Source of the DNA: Cladopsammia gracilis
Taxonomy: Eukaryota > Cnidaria > Anthozoa > Scleractinia > Dendrophylliidae
NCBI GenBank assembly: GCA_022457155.1
Contig: JAJGOT010000169.1
Location: 1-64,000 of the forward strand
Length of the DNA stretch: 64,000 nt
Direction: 5' to 3'
Shown here: positions 37,145 to 46,979 of the stretch, in pieces
How positions within the stretch are numbered: position 1 is the first letter of the stretch
Layout of the letters: each line of letters opens with the position of its first letter
Position numbers and translations under genes: made by a program
The notes under the pieces: generated by a model
Seen by the model: only the letters and a program-made list of their open reading frames with translations
What the model was told of the DNA's origin: nothing
The model's database searches: none

Positions 37145-37794
37145 AATAGTCTCTTTTTATTTTTACTTTTATCATGTCTAAATAAAGGTTTTTGTTTGTT
37201 TGTTTGTTTAAGATTTGCATTTACTTTGTTACCGCAGGGGAATAACCTTGAATTTTCTTTTCTTTTCTCGCTGTACATTATTATTATTGTAATTATACCT
37301 AATCGTACCTTTTTGGTACGCTACGGTGGCATATCAGGCAAGTTTGGTCGAGCCATGGTTCGTATTTTGGCGAGACACAGATTTGCCAAAATACCCATGG
37401 CAGTTACGGTTATATAATATGTAATTGTGCGATATCAGGTCGGTGACTTGATATCATAGGATATCAGGACAGTAGACAAGGCTTCTGATTGGCTAATTGC
37501 GAATTTGGGTATGGTAAAGTGTTATATCAAACTGTTCCTTAAGTCCAAACTGTTAAAACCCATTACACCGCTGAAAAGAGAAAGGGTTATACAGTTTTGC
37601 TGCACAAACAAATCTTGGGAATGTTTAGTAATAAACAAAACACAACAGTCATACAATAAAAATACATATAGGAGAAACAAATTGTCTTTCAAGAATGATT
37701 GATATTATATGTAATCCATGACAAGACAAAAGTATTTGACTTTCATTCTACAATAATATATTATTGGATGTAGCATATCAAAAAGTTGAAAAGC

Positions 37795-37830
<36 letters not shown>

Positions 37831-40800
37831 TAATAATTTCCCTGTATAAACTTACTTGAAATGGTCAATTACATGTCCCACCATCTCTCCTAGTTTGGTC
37901 ATAGTTGGGTATTGATAACTGAAAGAAAACAGTTCAAACAATATCTACCAGTCATACATGTACCATAAAAAAACACAGCCTTGCATTTTGCAGATGCCAA
38001 TCTTTACTATTTGAGTACTGAATGACCATGGTTTGAAACATTTGCAACCCACTCCACAGAGTAGCAAGCTTTAAGGTATCAGCCGGTCAAAAACATTGTA
38101 TTTTTCAAAATTGGGAGATTTCTAGATGCCAGGATAAATCTCATTAAAAGCTTGATTGGAACAAAAATTTCATTTCTGCAGAAAGCTTTTGGGCTCAAAA
38201 ATTTTCTCAATGTACCCCTGACAAGACCTGCCATGTTCAATGAACTTGTATGTCAACGTGTCAAGAGATATTAAAGCACATGCTAGCTGCTTCACACACG
38301 ATTCACTATTTTGGACATTTTCAAACTTTGATGCTACATGTCTTTAGTGAAAATTCTAGTGTAAATGCCTCCTAAGAGTCCCCTAAAGAGAAAATAAGTT
38401 CATGAAAGTTTTCGTCATCTTAACCAGGATGGAAGGAATTGACGAAGGCATTTCATAAAAAACGGCATAGAAGTTGGGAGAGAACAAGAGAAAAGGCCAG
38501 AAGAGTACGCCTTAAAAAGAAAGAAAATCATGCCATGTTTTAGAGACTGTCAAAAGGATTGTGCAAATACAACCAGCGCATCATGCCATTTTTTTGTGAT
38601 CATGCTTGTTAATAAATATACAACTTGCTTAGTCATCGCTTGTCCATTCATAACACAAACGGTATGAACAGTATAAAATCAACTTAGTTCTACTTAGCTA
38701 ATTTGCTAACCTCGGTGAATTTTGTCTTCTGACCGAGACCAGTGCAGGGTTAGAAAAAAACTAAAATTGAAGCTTGCCCTTTAGGCAAGCAAGTGTTTTA
38801 AGTATTATTTGCCCGGACATGTGTTTATAAATTCTTACTTAAGGTGGCTGAACACAGTTTCACTGTACCTACGCGTCATTCATTGTCATTTTAAAACTAC
38901 TACCGTCTGAGCGCCCAAAATTGGTGAGGCATACGATTAAGCAAAAAGCTAAATATTTTAATATTTTTGTTGAGCTGTTAGGGTAAATCAGCCTGCAATA
39001 TTTGGTTTCGTTTATTTTTAAAAAAATTAGTTGTTAGATTTTGTCCATCATTTGTCTCCAGTAAACTCGTAGAAATATTCGCATGTTAACACTGGTCTCA
39101 TGTAATTTTAACAGAGGGATCTTCCGTAAATTGTGGTTTAATATGTTTGCGTTTTGTAAAAATATCTTTCTGTTAGATTTCAAATTTCTGATGCACGATG
39201 AGTTCGGCATATTCGGAACTATTATTGCGCCAAATTTCGTGAAATTCTAACGAATGGTTCTGTAGAAATCAGCACATTTCCGAGGAAAGTCGCTAAAATA
39301 TCCAGTCACAATTTTTTGGTCAACTGCGCATGCGCTGCATTTGACTGGGTTCTCAATCCAAAGACAAAAACGACCAAAAAGGCGGTGTATTTCTTCAATG
39401 GTTCTATAAATTATCTATTGATTCAACAAACATTTTTACGAACAACAAATTGTTTGATTTTAAGACGAAAAACAACACTTTCACGATCCACGCTGAGCAA
39501 AATAAAATGATCGCTGAATAGGCACCATGTTTGTTTTTCTCAAAACTCTGCACATGCTGACCCACGCAAGCAGATGAAATTGAAGAGAGCGCGCAAACTG
39601 TGTTCAGCCACCTTAAGCTAAGTTCAAAAGTAACTTGCCCGACACAAAATTCTACTTGTCCCAGACGACTGGATGGGACCTTTTTCCAGCCCGTATCAGA
39701 AGATTTTTAAACATGTTTTGCCACCAGGTGCCACATAATTTTGTTCTATTACATGTTTCCTGCCAAAGTCCTATTGTTTTTCAAAGTTGATCCCTCTCTG
39801 GTATTGATCAAAACATAACTTGCTGATATTTAGGTGTTATAATCTCATTACAGGTAAGACGCAGTTTAATTTCTTCACGAAATGAAACTCTCAGCAAGAC
39901 GTGTATATGTTTTGAAGTCCAAGTCGGCAGCCCCTGAACGGATTTAGCTGAAACTTTGCCACATTGTAGTCAGATACTGTAAACACCGGTGTACAAGCCA
40001 CACTTTTTTGCCCAAAATTTTTGCTCAAAATCGAGGGTGCAGCTTATCCACGGGAACATCTGCAAAAAGTTTTCAAACTTTCCGGTTATATAAGTTGACC
40101 AGACTTCTTGGGCCTCAAAATTAACGTGGAACAAGATTCTTTAACTTTAGATGATGTAGAAAAGTGAGTCTTGTCTGTCGAACAGAGCGGCCAGAGCACC
40201 TCCAAGACAGGCATGCAAAAATCAAATTGAACAATCCACATTGAACACGTAACGCATGAACATGAGCATTGTGTTTATAAATTGTAATATTTAGCCTCAA
40301 ATTGTCAAAATACCTGTGTTAAAACAGTGCTCACTATCTTTGTCAGACATTTCGAATCTTTTAGCAATGAAGGAACACCGAAGACGAATGAAAGAAGCCA
40401 AAGAAAAGAATCTGTAAACAAGCGGCCATCTTGGTTAACCTTAGTAACCAGGCTAAATAAAAACATTTGCATGGTTATCAAGCTTGTTTTGGCCTGAACG
40501 AAAAGGGGGGAAACGAACGTAGCTTCGCTGAAAACCGCTAAAACTGTGGGGTTTTTTGCAATACACGTGATTAGATGGATAGAAGCAAAGTCTAGCTCAT
40601 GTTTTGTGGAGCCAATTTATTTACAAAACTTTTTTAATGAAATTTGAGCTTCAAAACTCAGGGTGCGGCTTTTCTACGAGTGCGGCTTACTGGTGTTTAC
40701 GGTAGTTTTTCTACAAAACAGTGTCTTGTATTTTGATGTCTCTCTTCATTTTAAAGTTACATGCAGAGCTTTTTTTTTGACAGGGAGTGCTAACTGTTTG

Positions 40801-43800
40801 TCCTCCCAAACTTCACTTGTATAAAAAAGAAGAACTTGTCAAAAATCAAAGACAAGGTTTTTTAGTCAAACATGTAAAGAAACAAATGCAGTGTTAATTA
40901 TAATTGTTTTCTTCCAGTTATATTCAGTGGGTGTGCAACTTAATTTATGAAGGCATATATACTTGGCAAAAAGCTTATCATTTTCGACACCCATTAAACT
41001 CCAACCTCGTTCCCAGGGTCTCTCTTCTTCCCGCCCCCTGGAGCGAGAGAGAGAGAGACCCTGGTTGGGTCTGGTCACGTGTCTGGTGGACAATTATAAT
41101 CCTAAGGAGGGGTAGACAGTATTTGTAACGTTGTCTTGCTTTCTGTACAGTGGCTAGGCTCGTGCTGTGCGCGACTGTTATTGTTTCGTTTCAGCTGTGG
41201 CTGTGAAATAAATATGTTCCATGTTCCATAACCTCTTGTTGAAAATAGGAATCTGTATTGCAAGATATATATAAAAGACGTAAACAATTCTCTGTGATTA
41301 TGGCAAGACCCGGAATAAAACATCCCAGGCTTATCGTCAACCGAATAGGGATCCGGTTATGAAATCTCTTTGGTCGTAAAAAGTGCTTCATTTTTACTGT
41401 TTATGTTATGCCTGCCGTTTATAACTGAATAAATGGGAACAAAAGATCTTGACAGCTTATAATTTTCGAACTGAACATAATATGAACAAAGCCCTAAAAT
41501 TGAAATAACGAAACGGTTCAGTCAAACGATTCAAACAAAAGCGAATAAACAATGCGCAAGGATAAAATTGTTGCTCAAAAATTCACAAGTATATAAATGA
41601 ACAATGTATAGACATTCAAACGACTGGAACTGGTGAACATTGAACTAAACAACACGCCTCACACACGAAGAATAAAAGCTATCATTGTCTTCTCTCGATC
41701 GTTTCCTGTTATAAAAGTGACTGTTGATCAGCGTGGCAAACATTGGTTCCGTGGCGGCCGCTTCTCAGTTCTTGCTTTGCCATCGCCCGAGAACAGACGG
41801 CAGCACTTTAATGGGCCTTTCGAATGAAGCTTGAAGATCGCCTGTTAAGCAGTATGTAGCGATAATTCATCCCAGTCAGGAACAATGCCATAAATCAAGA
41901 GCGCGAACTTAGCGGCGTCAAGTAATAAAATTGGATTGCATTCTGCAGCAAGTTCAAAATTAGCTTTACTGCGGTAAATCTTCAAGCGCCGTGACAATTC
42001 CTCTGATCCTAAAGCAACTTACACTTTCAGAACCAGACCATGTGGATATGTTTTCGAAGTCTGCGTATGACCGCCGCTTCACATTTGTCGCGAGCCGCCA
42101 AACGCTTTTGCATTTGTTTTATAGAGCAGACAAATTTCACACTTTGCCGCCCCTCCCCCGTGTCCTTTAATTGGAATCTCCCAGATTCTGGGAGACACGT
42201 GACCAGACCCAACCAGGGTCTCTCTCTCTCGCTCCAGGGGGCGGGAAGAAGAGAGACCCTGGGAACGAGGTTGATTAAACTCTTGCATTTTTTAAATTAA
42301 GAAGCCTTAATCCAATGCTATTAAGCTTTCAAAAAATGTCAGTTTATTTGGGTTTTTTATAATAACAAGAGGTGCTGAAGTGAACCACGTGCATACAGTC
42401 CTGATGATACCTTAAACCATACAGCAGTTTTTCAAAAATGTTCATGAGTAATCAAACAATGTTAAATCCATGACAAGACAAAAGTATTTGACTTCCATTC
42501 TACAAAATATTAACCTTCTTTTCCACAAGTGCTCCAATACAATATAAATAAAGATTTGTAGGACAGCAACAAATTAACCAAAGGAGAATTTTTCATATAC
42601 AATGTACTTACTCAGCTGCGAGGTTATCTGCCTTGCTTTCCTGAAAAGAATAAACCAGCGATTACAAAATAGACCATAAGGAAGGTGCTACATTGCTTCA
42701 GTTTTACAATTTTAATAAGCCAAGAGCTATACATGTATGTGTATATAGATACACTTCTTTAAATAAAACGAAATAAAAAAGCAGGGGATAATTACAAAAT
42801 CAAGAGGCCTGTCTCCACAGCAGTGATGATGTTTAAACTGAAAACGCATGGTGAGCATTCATTTGCTGTTGCTGTACCATTACTTTGGGACTCTTTGCCA
42901 GATGAAATTAAGTACTGTTCTACAGTGAACAGTTTTACATGTAAGTGCAAGTAAAGCTATTGTAAAACCTTTTATAATGTCAAGTCTTATTGTTACTGAG
43001 CATAGTTCTTACTCTTCTTTTAAATTCTATTTAAATAGAATTTAAATTAATTCTATTCTAATTCTGCTATCGAGCCTTTGGGAAATGGTGCATTATACAT
43101 TCATTATTATTATTATTATTGCATTTAATCAAAACAGCTATTTCCTAAAAGTATTTAAACTGTTTTTGCAATTAATATTACCCAAAGTGATTAACAATGT
43201 TGAACTCTGCAATTCTTTTCAAAGGCCAATGACGTATAAACATAGATATATATAAAAAATTATATATATTTGCACAAAGATCGTACATTTACATAACCAA
43301 CAATCCAAGCCTTAAACATTGTGTACTGTGACATCTGCTGTGTATGATCTTTCCATACATGTATAACAATGACCAAGCCAATTCTCTGTCAGACATACCC
43401 AGGCAGTTCCAGCTGCCTACACATACACTGCAGGGTTCTCCTTATCAGGCGGTAACCAGTAAAATTTACCGCTTGAAGCAACACTTATTACCACCTGTAA
43501 CCGATTGCCGCCGGAAAATTTTTAAGACACACAGTCTTCCCTTTACCGCTTAGCAAAAATCCCTTACCTGCTGGGCTAAAATTTAGGGAAAACCCTGACA
43601 CTGTAGTTCATTTTATTATTTCTGAAATAACCATATGAAGCATTTACAAACTGGCAAATGTGCCTCGATTTTGCCTCCATCAAACAGCAGTTCAAGCCTG
43701 CAGTTTACCTTTGGCAGGACTGCACTTGACTGCTTGGAAAACCCTCCTATTACATCAGATTTTTTTAGACAAACAAAATTGCAGTGAAGGACTAATATTT

Positions 43801-46233
43801 TTGCCAAGTTGTTGAGTTAATTCAATTTCCATTTCTTGTCTGTGTGACACTCAATTGTTAATTGTACAAAAAAATTAAATATTCATTAAAATAAGAAATC
43901 CTTACCTGTCCTGGAGCATCAACATGGTAAATGATAAAGCGATCCAAGAGGCCCGTAATATCCTCATGCTGAAAGAACCTTTCAAAGCATGTTTTATCTA
44001 ACAAAATAATGTTTACATTTCAATTTAACACTCTAGTTTCAAATGCCAATTACATTAGGTATTTGTCTCTAACAAGGGATGCACATAGCTTGTTTTGACA
44101 TTTTGCAAGGACATTTTGCAAGGTCATTTTTTTTACAAGTAAATTGGGTACTCAGTAGTGAGCACTATAGTGCAAGCTTCAAGAAAAATTCACAAGTCTC
44201 TATGGAAAAAGGTTCAAACACTGGAGTGGAATTATAAATATAACTCCTCAACAGATGATGTGCAATACTAAATGTTTTAAGCATGTTAGAAAGTAACCAA
44301 CAAGGCAAGGCCATCAATTGTGTTTGGTAAAAGAAGCTTCTTGTGAAATATTTTCTGTGTGAATAAATGTTTTTTTTGAGGAAAACTTTCTTCCGATTCC
44401 TCAAAGTTTGTTTGCTTTGCATAGTGGTTTGTCATATCAACTTGCAATTTTATATCACATCTCAATAACCATTTTCAACATCTTAATTAAACTATTCTAT
44501 TTGTTTGTCATTTCACTGAAGTAGCTAGAATCCATAGTGCCAAGATAGACTGGAGTCCAGATGCTATGCTCCTGCCCAAGTGAGCATGCAAAAAACCTGT
44601 GCTTTTCATAAAGTTACAACTTTGCACAAATAAGAACTGTATACACCAAAAGTAAGAATGTCAAGCATGCAGCAAACAGTGTTTATCTGTGCTAGCACCA
44701 TGATATTTTATTGGCCTGAGTGGATCAACAGGCCAATCAAATCTCAGGATTGTTAGTTTCAGAAGGGGCCTCTGTGTACTGTTTATAATCTTTACAAAGC
44801 AGTTCACAAGACTATTGAAAGTTATTTTGCCTTACATGAAGGTGTTGTGACCTCCCTAACACCAATTTCACACCATAATATGTTATCTTATACCCTATGA
44901 TGTTGGCACCTGTGTTTGAATACAAGCTTATGCTCAGAACCAATAAACATAACTTTTAGCACATCATAAAAAGTCATCGCTACTCACAAAAAAAGCAGCC
45001 AATTTGGCTGAGATCTTATCCTTTTCTTGGCAGTTCAACGGTGACTAAGTTAAATCATCAATTATTACTAGAATTTAATATGCATATTATTATTACGGCG
45101 TCCTTGATCACTGAAGGCAAAAACATACATGTACAATGTACAATATATAAAATGGTCCATACTTCGCTCGGAACGCAGATATATTGAAAACCGATGACCT
45201 ATTTTTAGATCATCTTTTTAAGAACAATTTAATTTAAATAATATATTTCGAATTCAAATGAAATAAACCCTGTTAATATTTTATTCGTACGATTTCCAAA
45301 CACGTCTTTGTTTTAATCCTGATAATGACTGGGGACATGGTTTGTGGTTTCGAACCCCGAAGCAAAGCCGTAGATGAGCTAAAAAAGCTTGAAAGGAAAT
45401 GGACCACAACTGTCAGATTTAACATGTTCGATCATGGGATGATCTAAATCAAAACTTTGTACACATTTTGTATAAGCTTGAATTCTAATGGCAATATAAG
45501 CTTAGACTAACTTCTGTGCAGCTAACTCGGAGCATGCTCCCGCGACAATTAACCTTCCCTTCTGGTTAGTTCACCTCAAATAGAGGCCATGATTTATCAG
45601 GACAATCAGTGATCAATTTCAAGGAGTGACGCTTCGTGTCGGAATAAGCATTATTGCTTTTCTTTTTGTCTAGCTTTTGAAAACTGTGACGCGCGCTTCC
45701 CTTTGTTTTGGGCATACTGACTTGCTGTTTCCAGCGGCATGGATCAGCAAGGCAAGTAAACAGACAAACTTACAATTCATTTAACAAAAACCTCACTTAC
45801 GATTCATTCCTACATCGTGGAAGGTTATCATGACCTCCTTCTTCTTAATATTCTCCTTCTCGTCCTGTTTGTCCCGGGAATCTTCGCCCTGCGAAGGTCA
45901 TTGATCAACACTGCATTTAGCGCATAATGGCGATATTACCCAGGAGTATAAGCTAACTGTTCTGCAACAGCCATGACAAAATTTTCTCGATCTTCAGCAT
46001 GATGCAACTGAAGTGGTAACGTCACGACCAATACAGTCTAAATACATCAGAAACAAGTTAAACAAACTAGGATAAGGTGAGAACTTACCACAATATATAC
46101 GGTCAAGTCTCCGACTTTCTCCTCCTGCAAAATGGATCGGAAAAAGACAAGAGTTTGCAAACTATGCAAGTGCAAAACACTTGAAAATCACAGATTCCCG
46201 TACCCTTTCTGTTGTTTGACGTTCCTCTGCCAT
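24431..46233 (-). CDS. NDRG: NDRG-family protein
   Basis: A cytoplasmic stress- and differentiation-linked protein with an alpha/beta-hydrolase fold that lacks hydrolase activity in known members. Fourteen coding exons join in phase to 309 aa: 46233-46204, 46124-46089, 45888-45801, 43997-43906, 42640-42612, 37918-37856, 36613-36553, 35996-35907, 33169-33066, 29526-29485, 27230-27173, 26698-26600, 25263-25212 and 24516-24431. Landmarks are TFHDVG 44-49, H-K-T-C 52-55, VDAPG 77-81, YQYP 93-96, GVGAGA 121-126 (Gly123 where a hydrolase would have the nucleophile Ser), VVVEPG 145-150, AYNRRSDL 194-201, LVVTGEHSPH 218-227 and a Ser/Thr/Arg tail 284-309. The tail has RTRSMS at 286-291, an R-x-R-x-x-S kinase motif as SGK/Akt use on NDRG1. 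It is shorter than vertebrate NDRG1-4 (about 350-394 aa). Which vertebrate paralogue it matches best cannot be said by eye. Confidence 0.94.
25212..25263 (-). CDS. NDRG: NDRG exon 13
   Basis: Residues 265-281, PEKMAEGLLLFIQGLGL, the final helix (vertebrate LTEAFKYFLQGMG). Confidence 0.92.
25690..25735. repeat. (AAT)n microsatellite
   Basis: A run of AAT/ATA units in NDRG intron 12. A second run is at 26331-26366. Confidence 0.85.
25777..26140. mobile_element. TA-flanked MITE with CTGTGCGAATCC ends
   Basis: Inverted repeats of about 70 bp begin CTGTGCGAATCCAAAAACCG and end GGATTCGCACAG, flanked by TA (25775-25776, 26141-26142). Tc1/mariner-like. Inside NDRG intron 12. Confidence 0.8.
26331..26366. 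repeat. (AAT)n microsatellite
   Basis: A tandem AAT run in NDRG intron 12. Confidence 0.85.
26600..26698 (-). CDS. NDRG: NDRG exon 12
   Basis: Residues 232-264, including KIKSLLTPDCGASVLEEK. The donor is AAAG|GTACAG. Confidence 0.9.
27173..27230 (-). CDS. NDRG: NDRG exon 11
   Basis: Residues 212-231, VLVVTGEHSPH, the strand and turn corresponding to MLVVGDQAPH. An AG six bases further in is rejected because it would place a stop in frame. Confidence 0.92.
28039..29417 (-). mobile_element. 5'-truncated L1/Tx1-like LINE
   Basis: The minus frame 29355-28834 encodes KVKRSVILQPLSCGGLNLPN followed by FRTVVKSLRLCWLGRLL, the C-terminal region of L1-clade reverse transcriptases. Downstream, in a shifted frame, come KLREFAFKLLHRILVTNKEL and a C-x2-C..H motif. 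A 3' poly(A) appears as poly-T at 28039-28056. The 10-bp direct repeat ATATTTAAAT flanks it (28029-28038, 29418-29427). It is dead by frameshift and truncation, and lies in NDRG intron 10 in the gene's orientation. Confidence 0.82.
29485..29526 (-). CDS. NDRG: NDRG exon 10
   Basis: Residues 198-211, RRSDLMKDMKGHKL, matching the NNRRDL block of the family. It is a 42-bp exon between two transposon-rich introns. Confidence 0.9.
29687..30097. mobile_element. TTAA element E1
   Basis: Inverted arms of about 160 bp share GGATATGAATATC(G/A)CCTATTTT and end in AACCTC..CATT blocks. TTAA lies at 29683-29686 and 30098-30101; the left tip has a 5-bp extra (TCAAA). A related half copy lies at 59278-59410. 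Confidence 0.6.
30102..30785. mobile_element. TTAA element E2
   Basis: Inverted repeats of about 130 bp begin GGTACCTGCCCAGGGTATG and end CATACCCTGGGCAGGTACC, with TTAA immediately outside on both sides (30098-30101, 30786-30789). Confidence 0.85.
30790..32900. mobile_element. TTAA element E3, 2.1-kb fold-back
   Basis: Inverted arms of about 870 bp (30790-31665 and 32035-32900) begin GGAGGCTCGTACCC and end GGGCACGAGCCTCC, with TTAA at 30786-30789 and 32901-32904. The arms are so alike that a 67-aa open frame is identical in both (31178-31381 plus, 32309-32512 minus). No transposase is evident. The unique centre is about 370 bp. Confidence 0.85.
33066..33169 (-). CDS. NDRG: NDRG exon 9
   Basis: Residues 164-197, the helical cap (ELVDQFIEDV.., AAFVNAYN). 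The acceptor is TTTTTACAG and the donor is ACAG|GTAAGT. Confidence 0.92.
33835..34330. other. GC-rich segment in NDRG intron 8
   Basis: A local GC-rich block (GGGCCGGCTGCGCAACC, CCCGTGCCGGCCGTG) in AT-rich intron. I see no exon consistent with NDRG and no terminal repeats; possibly an old insertion. Confidence 0.35.
35566..35701. repeat. two (ATT)n runs
   Basis: Runs at about 35566-35604 and 35661-35701 in NDRG intron 8. An open frame on the minus strand here is only microsatellite. Confidence 0.85.
35907..35996 (-). CDS. NDRG: NDRG exon 8
   Basis: Residues 134-163. GLVVVEPG is the strand equivalent to LVLINIDP in vertebrate members. Phase 0 at both ends. Confidence 0.93.
36031..36380. mobile_element. 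350-bp derivative of the intron-3 element
   Basis: It starts AATTTATAAAATTCATTAAT, contains ATCAACTGAGTTGATGAATT and three about 43-bp repeats ending CAGATCTCTGCTGAGCTAAT, and finishes with a near-perfect hairpin (CTGTATGGGTGTTTACAATG / CATTGTAAACGCCCATACAG). The same blocks flank 8750-12525. Confidence 0.7.
36553..36613 (-). CDS. NDRG: NDRG exon 7, degenerate nucleophile elbow
   Basis: Residues 113-133. FGVGAGAN replaces the GxSxG elbow of active hydrolases, as in all NDRG proteins. Confidence 0.95.
36757..37200 (+). pseudogene. LINE 3' end, CR1-like
   Basis: The open plus frame to 37097 reads LRGKDSLVVPRFQTRYMKDY and HRGAVLWNLV, matching the LRxxxxxxVPRxxTxYxxxSxxxRGPxLWNxLP block of CR1-type LINEs. 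After the stop come a (TA)n run (37108-37141) and a (GTTT)n tail. NDRG intron 6. Confidence 0.6.
37713..37753. repeat. 41-bp repeat, first copy
   Basis: Begins AATCCATGACAAGACAAAAG and differs from 42465-42505 at one base. It lies about 100 bp past the donor of NDRG exon 6. Confidence 0.85.
37799..37838. repeat. (AAT)n microsatellite
   Basis: Tandem AAT run just downstream of the NDRG exon 6 donor. Confidence 0.85.
37856..37918 (-). CDS. NDRG: NDRG exon 6
   Basis: Residues 92-112, containing YQYPTMTKLGEMV. The acceptor is CTTTCAG and the donor is CAA|GTAAGT. Confidence 0.94.
38745..39692. mobile_element. CAGGG-ended MITE copy B, interrupted
   Basis: It reads as the reverse complement of 5091-5309: it starts CAGGGTTAGAAAAAA, contains CTTGCCC/GGGCAAG words and ends TTTTTCCAGCCCG. 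It is split by the TTAA element at 38843-39612. Confidence 0.6.
38843..39612. mobile_element. TTAA-bounded MITE nested in copy B
   Basis: Ends GGTGGCTGAACACAGTTT / AACTGTGTTCAGCCACC with TTAA at 38839-38842 and 39613-39616. Removing it restores the host repeat. Confidence 0.85.
39977..40702. mobile_element. TA-flanked MITE, TGTAAACACC ends
   Basis: Begins CTGTAAACACCGGTGTACAA and ends TACTGGTGTTTACGG, with TA outside both ends and GTGCGGCTT-type words inside each. No ORF. Confidence 0.75.
41002..42273. mobile_element. MULE-like element with about 85-bp terminal repeats
   Basis: Inverted ends of about 85 bp begin CAACCTCGTTCCCAGGGTCT and end GACCCTGGGAACGAGGTTG. The perfect 9-bp duplication ATTAAACTC flanks it (40993-41001, 42274-42282). 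A long terminal repeat and a 9-bp duplication fit Mutator-like elements. The interior shows no transposase. Confidence 0.82.
42465..42505. repeat. 41-bp repeat, second copy
   Basis: Partner of 37713-37753, here about 100 bp past the donor of NDRG exon 5. Confidence 0.85.
42612..42640 (-). CDS. NDRG: NDRG exon 5 (29-bp microexon)
   Basis: Residues 83-91 plus two bases. It has a clean acceptor (TTTTCAG) and donor (CTGA|GTAAGT) and is required to keep frame between exons 4 and 6. Confidence 0.88.
42800..43120 (+). pseudogene. LINE 3' end, CR1/L2-like
   Basis: The plus strand reads LKTHGEHSFAVAVPLLWDSL followed by PDEIKYCSTVNSF. This is the YGDRAFSVAAPKLWNSLP block of CR1/L2-type LINE C-termini. 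A (TTA)n tail lies at about 43100-43119. NDRG intron 4. Confidence 0.6.
43121..45800. other. NDRG introns 3-4 outside exon 4
   Basis: Apart from exon 4 (43906-43997) I see no gene or clear transposon. Old repeat fragments are likely but have no recognisable ends. Confidence 0.4.
43906..43997 (-). CDS. NDRG: NDRG exon 4
   Basis: Residues 52-82: HKTCF, then IIYHVDAPGQ. The donor is ACAG|GTAAGG. Confidence 0.94.
45801..45888 (-). CDS. NDRG: NDRG exon 3
   Basis: Residues 23-51. A Lys/Glu/Asp-rich loop precedes the TFHDVGMN strand, the family hallmark. The donor is ATC|GTAAGT, phase 1. Confidence 0.93.
46089..46124 (-). CDS. NDRG: NDRG exon 2
   Basis: Residues 11-22, the first beta strand (DLTVYIV). 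The acceptor is TTTTGCAG and the donor is GTG|GTAAGT. Confidence 0.85.
46204..46233 (-). CDS. NDRG: NDRG exon 1
   Basis: Residues 1-10 (MAEERQTTER). The ATG context is AAAAATGGC. The donor GAAAGG|GTACGG is non-optimal, making this the least certain junction of the gene. Confidence 0.75.
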
Positions 46234-46389
46234 TTTTAAAAGAAAATACACTTTAAATAATCCTTTGAAAAGACAAATTCAATGTAAACCTTTCCTCCGA
46301 ATGCACGTTGCAACTACACTCCCTCAGCAAGGCAGCGCAAGAGCCTGATCAAATAACAAAGCGAGAGACAAGGTACTACTAGGAATTGA

Positions 46390-46426
46390 CCAATCACAGA
46401 GCAGTATATATAAATCGCTAACCAAT
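46390..46426 (-). promoter_or_regulatory. candidate NDRG core promoter
   Basis: On the minus strand an inverted CCAAT box (ATTGGT, 46427-46422) precedes TTTATATATA (46414-46405), and a second ATTGGT follows at 46395-46390. A start about 30 nt past the TATA box would give a 5' leader of about 140 nt before the ATG at 46233. It rests on motif and distance only. Confidence 0.4.
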
Positions 46427-46762
46427 AAAACAGATGCAAAACTACTGAAGTTATAATGACAAGTGCAATGACAACAACCATTGCATTTCTCGTTTCTTTC
46501 AATCTGTATTCCATATTTTTAAAAGATTTAATCTCTTCTTTGTTGTTCACCAGATGAGAGTATTAAACACTACAAGATACCAAACATCTGGAGATAATCT
46601 GCAAATATTTGCCATCTTCCATTAATATAAAGCGCCTTTGTTATAAACTTTCATTTCATGTTTTAATTTGACTATGAGCTCGGAGTAACATCAAACTTAT
46701 AATCATAGCATTAGAAACTGAGATCGGCCAGCTAGGGGACCTAAGATCGACTTAAATCTCCC

Positions 46763-46897
46763 CCCTCCCCCCCCCCCCCCCCCCTTCCAGACAGAACCCT
46801 CTCCAGTTCTCCTCGTTTTGCTTTCGTTTGCGACGATACATCAAGTAAATACGGCATTACAAGTGATTTGAATAATAATAATAATAATAATAATAAA
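46763..46897. repeat. poly-C tract and (AAT)n run
   Basis: A C-run of about 22 bases near 46764-46785 and AAT repeats at 46869-46897. Confidence 0.8.
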
Positions 46898-46979
46898 ATA
46901 AAAATACAAATGACAAAGTTTTTCACGCGTGTAAATTAAAAATCACAACGCGCTTACAGTATCAGATGTCGACAAAATA

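Noticed and set aside
38843..39612. Host gene exon in the 39316-39510 open frame
   Set aside because: It lies entirely within a TTAA-bounded MITE and has no splice sites consistent with NDRG.
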